In this document: in pieces, positions 5,858 through 8,128 of the stretch
Position numbering within the stretch: position 1 is the first letter of the stretch
Layout: every line of letters starts with the position of its first letter
From: Candidatus Kerfeldbacteria bacterium
GTDB taxonomy: Bacteria > Patescibacteriota > Patescibacteriia > UBA9570
DNA: 8,128 bases
Direction: 5' to 3'
Assembly: GCA_016207285.1 (NCBI GenBank)
Contig: JACQPW010000079.1
Span: forward strand, 1-8,128
Translations under genes and position numbers: made by a program
The notes under the pieces: model-generated
What the model was told of the DNA's origin: nothing
Database searches by the model: none
The model's input: only the letters and a program-made list of their open reading frames with translations

Positions 5858-6821
5858 AAAATAAATCTAAATAGTGTTGTTTAACCGTATGCCAGTCGAA
5901 TCGATCGGCCACCGTTTGGCGGATGACGCTGGCAGAAAATGGCTGGTTCATAGTATCCATACTGTGTTGGATGGCTTTGATCCAAGCCGTTACGTTACCA
6001 GATTCTACCAACAATCCAGTGGTTCCGTCAATCACGACATCCTTCATTCCTTCTAAGTCTGCGGCCACCACTGGCAGCCCACAGGCACCGGCTTCTAACG
6101 CTACCATCCCCAACCCTTCCATGTTATGAGGCACGGCAATATTGGGCATCACTAAGGCTTGGGCGTTACAATAGTGTTTCGCCAAATTGGCAGACGAAAC
6201 GATCCCATGAAAACGCACTCGGTCTTTAAGCTTGAGTCGTTCTACCAATAATTGACAACGCTCTAGTTCTGGCCCAGTACCCACAATGTGAAAATGAATA
6301 GCTTTATCCAATTTGGGCAGGACCTGTTCAAGAAACCACGCACAGCCTTTGCGCTCTACTAACCTCCCCACGAATAATAAACAGCGATTCTTTCCGAGTT
6401 CACTGTTCACCGGCCAATCAGCTATGGTAATGCCATTGGGAATAACCGTACTGGGTACGGGTGTGACAGTTGCCGTCGCCTGACTGACACAACAGACAGC
6501 GGATAATTTTGGTAAACACCAGCGGATATAGCGTTGATAACCAAATCTGCGGTAAGTGACATCTAAACCATGAATCGTTACGGTCACTGGTTTCCGCGAC
6601 CACCATTTTAATAACACACCTAAACCAGCTAATACGCCGTCGCCTAAGTGAATAACGTCATACTGCTTAGCCATCCAAAAACATTGCAGAATGGCCCATG
6701 GTTTGGCTTTGACATTCAGCACAGTACAGTCTGCGCCCAGTGCTTGGCTAAAGCCATAACTAAACGTTTCCATTCCACCGATGGAGGGCGGATATTTCCG
6801 GGTAATGAATAAAATACGCAT
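5835..6821 (-). CDS. Family 4 glycosyltransferase (GT-B fold)
   Basis: This cytoplasmic retaining glycosyltransferase should transfer a sugar from a nucleotide-sugar to a growing lipid-linked or surface glycan. The 328-residue protein shows the N-terminal donor/acceptor cleft sequence RKYPPSIGGMETF (8-20), a conserved TIHGLD (82-87), PNGI (128-131) between the two Rossmann-like domains, VGRLVERKG (151-159) that binds the donor diphosphate, and the E-x7-E motif in EGLGMVALEAG (235-245; Glu235 and Glu243), followed by GLPVVAAD. It is slightly short for GT4 (usually 350-400), with compact N-terminal loops, but nothing essential is missing. The ATG at 6821 follows the GT2 stop by 6 bases. Its last seven codons and stop overlap the start of the small gene at 5633-5857 in another frame. 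Donor and acceptor sugars cannot be told from sequence. Confidence 0.93.
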   Translation of the reverse strand: MRILFITRKYPPSIGGMETFSYGFSQALGADCTVLNVKAKPWAILQCFWMAKQYDVIHLGDGVLAGLGVLLKWWSRKPVTVTIHGLDVTYRRFGYQRYIRWCLPKLSAVCCVSQATATVTPVPSTVIPNGITIADWPVNSELGKNRCLLFVGRLVERKGCAWFLEQVLPKLDKAIHFHIVGTGPELERCQLLVERLKLKDRVRFHGIVSSANLAKHYCNAQALVMPNIAVPHNMEGLGMVALEAGACGLPVVAADLEGMKDVVIDGTTGLLVESGNVTAWIKAIQHSMDTMNQPFSASVIRQTVADRFDWHTVKQHYLDLFYGLSSNQ

Positions 6822-6827
6822 GGTGAT

Positions 6828-7760
6828 CTATTGACGACTCTGTAGCTCCAACTTTTTCACGCGATACAGCACTTCTTCGGTCACTTTACGATGCCAACCA
6901 ATGGCTGAACCCAACAAGCCGAGCACCAGGTTAATATACCCTAATAAAATAAACATGACGCCAATCACAATGGATTGTAGATGCCCACTACCATTACCCA
7001 TCAGGTAGAGGTAGAAGAAACGAATCAGCGGGATCATACCCACTGTAGTCAACACAATACCGATCAGACCAAAAAAACGCAGCGGGCGGAAAATCACAAT
7101 GTTACGCACTATATTCCAACCGGCTTTCCAAATATGGCTAGGAACATTTTTAATCAGGCGCGATGGACGCTCTACCTTCCGATCCGCAATCGGCAATTCC
7201 AGCATCGCCAAACCTTGGTCTTGAGCCGACAACAAGGTGGTATGCACATACGTGTGGGTGGAATAAACGCTCAATTTTAAAGCGGCTTCCCGACTATACG
7301 CTCGAAACCCGGTAGAGACATCATACTTTGGTAACCCAGCCCATTTGGTCATCACAAAACTACCGACTTTATTGAGGAAACGATTCTTGGTTTGCATTAA
7401 TTTACGTGAACCAATCACAATATCAGCGCGTTGCTCCAGAATCGGTTTAATCAAGTCGCCAATTTTAGATTGATCATAATGATTATCGCCATCGGTATTG
7501 ACAATAATGTCCGCTCCTCGTTCTACCGCTGCCCATAAGGCGCGTTGAAAACTGCGGGCTAAACCGGCATTGTGCATGTTTGATAAGACATGGTCAGCAC
7601 CAGCCGCACGCGCCACTGCCACCGTATTATCCGTGGAACCGTCATCAACAATCAACACTTCCACACTATCCACACCGGGCAGAGTGCGCGGAATCTCATG
7701 AATAACGGCGGCTAAGGTGTCAGCTTCGTTATAGCACGGTATCGTCACAATTAATTTCAT
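6828..7760 (-). CDS. Membrane-anchored family 2 glycosyltransferase (polyprenyl-phosphate type)
   Basis: The 310-residue product has a GT-A domain followed by two membrane helices, the layout of dolichol/polyprenyl-phosphate glycosyltransferases (DPM1, ArnC and GtrB relatives). These attach a sugar to a polyprenyl phosphate at the cytoplasmic face. Visible motifs: TIPCYNEADTL (6-16), IVDDGSTDNT (37-46) for UDP/GDP binding, the metal-binding DxD in NTDGDNHYD (Asp90, Asp92), and DVSTGFRAYSREA (147-159). Hydrophobic segments lie at about 228-250 and 262-287, and the C-terminus is basic and cytoplasmic. Its ATG overlaps the stop of the ugd-like gene as ATGA (4 bases), so translation is probably coupled. 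If it makes a polyprenyl-phosphate sugar, the GT39-like enzyme at 1163-2848 would be the likely user (inference). The sugar is not determinable; a hexose or a derivative of the upstream dehydrogenase product is possible. Confidence 0.93.
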   Translation of the reverse strand: MKLIVTIPCYNEADTLAAVIHEIPRTLPGVDSVEVLIVDDGSTDNTVAVARAAGADHVLSNMHNAGLARSFQRALWAAVERGADIIVNTDGDNHYDQSKIGDLIKPILEQRADIVIGSRKLMQTKNRFLNKVGSFVMTKWAGLPKYDVSTGFRAYSREAALKLSVYSTHTYVHTTLLSAQDQGLAMLELPIADRKVERPSRLIKNVPSHIWKAGWNIVRNIVIFRPLRFFGLIGIVLTTVGMIPLIRFFYLYLMGNGSGHLQSIVIGVMFILLGYINLVLGLLGSAIGWHRKVTEEVLYRVKKLELQSRQ

Positions 7761-8128
7761 GGCCGGCCAATGGAATAATAGTCGAACCCTAATTCTTGCA
7801 TCGTTTTTGGTTTGAGCAAATTGCGCCCATCAAATACCAACTGCCCCTCCATCAGGGATTTTATTTTCACCCAATCTAGTTCCTTAAACTCTTTCCACTC
7901 GGTCACCACCAACACCGCACTGGCAGCCCGGGCGGCATCATAGGGATCTTCGGCGTAGTAAACTGTGTCTGGTAACACTTGCCGAGCAGCTTCAGTCGCT
8001 TGGTAGTCAAAGGCGCGCACCTCAGCTCCGGCCGCCACCAGTTGTTGAATGACATCAATGGCCGCTGACTCCCGGATATCATCGGTATTATCTTTAAAGG
8101 CTAGGCCTAATACAGCAATCGTCTGACC
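7757..8128 (-). CDS. ugd: UDP-glucose 6-dehydrogenase family protein, C-terminal part
   Basis: The gene is cut by the right window edge; the last 123 residues are visible and the frame stays open to base 8128. The family oxidises the C6 alcohol of a nucleotide-sugar twice with NAD+, giving for example UDP-glucuronate. The visible part is the C-terminal UDP-sugar-binding domain: the GLAFKDNTDDIRES signature (visible residues 8-21), VVTEWKEF (74-81), FDGRN (99-103) and the terminal YYSIGRP. These fit UDP-glucose 6-dehydrogenase better than GDP-mannose or UDP-ManNAc dehydrogenases, but those share the domain. The catalytic cysteine and NAD-binding domain lie outside. A GTG at 8036-8038 is internal, not the start: clear homology continues upstream of it. 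The stop overlaps the GT2 start by 4 bases. It presumably provides a uronic-acid donor, or its precursor, for the glycan built by this operon. Confidence 0.93.
   Translation of the reverse strand, partial: GQTIAVLGLAFKDNTDDIRESAAIDVIQQLVAAGAEVRAFDYQATEAARQVLPDTVYYAEDPYDAARAASAVLVVTEWKEFKELDWVKIKSLMEGQLVFDGRNLLKPKTMQELGFDYYSIGRP

Noticed and set aside
6981..7280. 99-residue plus-strand reading frame
   Set aside because: Antisense shadow of the GT2 gene with a Gln/His/Thr-rich sequence and no domain-like pattern.
7757..8038. A complete 93-residue gene starting at the GTG at 8038
   Set aside because: The same frame stays open to the window edge and encodes the well-known GLAFKxNTDDIRES signature upstream of the GTG, so this is the tail of a larger dehydrogenase.
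387..8128. TGA recoding as in Gracilibacteria/Absconditabacteria
   Set aside because: The ugd-like, GT4 and cysC genes all end in TGA at sensible family C-termini, so TGA is a stop here.
1..8128. CRISPR array, tRNA, rRNA, transposase or phage genes
   Set aside because: I looked for repeated spacer units, insertion sequence ends and RNA-gene-like sequence and saw none.

Overview
All the genes I can support in this 8.1 kb window read leftward (minus strand). The main feature is a very compact, operon-like run of nine genes from the right edge (8128) down to 387. The right edge cuts the first gene. In transcription order they are: UDP-glucose/GDP-mannose dehydrogenase family protein (C-terminus only), membrane-anchored family 2 glycosyltransferase, family 4 glycosyltransferase, a 74-residue protein of unknown function, sulfate adenylyltransferase (sat), a DHH-family phosphoesterase, adenylyl-sulfate kinase (cysC), a multi-pass GT39/ArnT-like membrane glycosyltransferase, and a CDP-alcohol phosphotransferase. 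Gaps are 2 to 19 bases, or the genes overlap by 4 to 23 bases. Left of 387 are two small inverted repeats and then a separate, much AT-richer gene (26-301) for a small membrane protein. No stretch over 300 bases lacks a gene.

The right half (5835-8128) looks like glycan assembly: nucleotide-sugar oxidation, a polyprenyl-phosphate-sugar synthase-like GT2 and a GT4. The centre (2845-5613) is a sulfate-activation module. Sat makes APS and CysC makes PAPS. The DHH protein between them is a good candidate for removing the PAP left after sulfate transfer. The left part (387-2848) is membrane chemistry: a GT-C type enzyme that probably uses a lipid-linked sugar outside the membrane, and an enzyme that moves a phospho-alcohol from a CDP-alcohol. 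No sulfite or PAPS reductase is present. The simplest reading is PAPS made for sulfation of a cell-surface glycan or glycolipid. No sulfotransferase is in the window, so the final acceptor is unknown.

Organism: a bacterium using TGA as a stop (the ugd-like, GT4 and cysC genes end in TGA), with roughly half G+C in the operon and about 30% in the first 300 bases. I see no Shine-Dalgarno sequence before the starts I checked, and the genes are extremely tightly packed. This would fit an uncultivated lineage such as Patescibacteria/CPR (but not the TGA-recoding groups). That placement is an inference and I hold it loosely.
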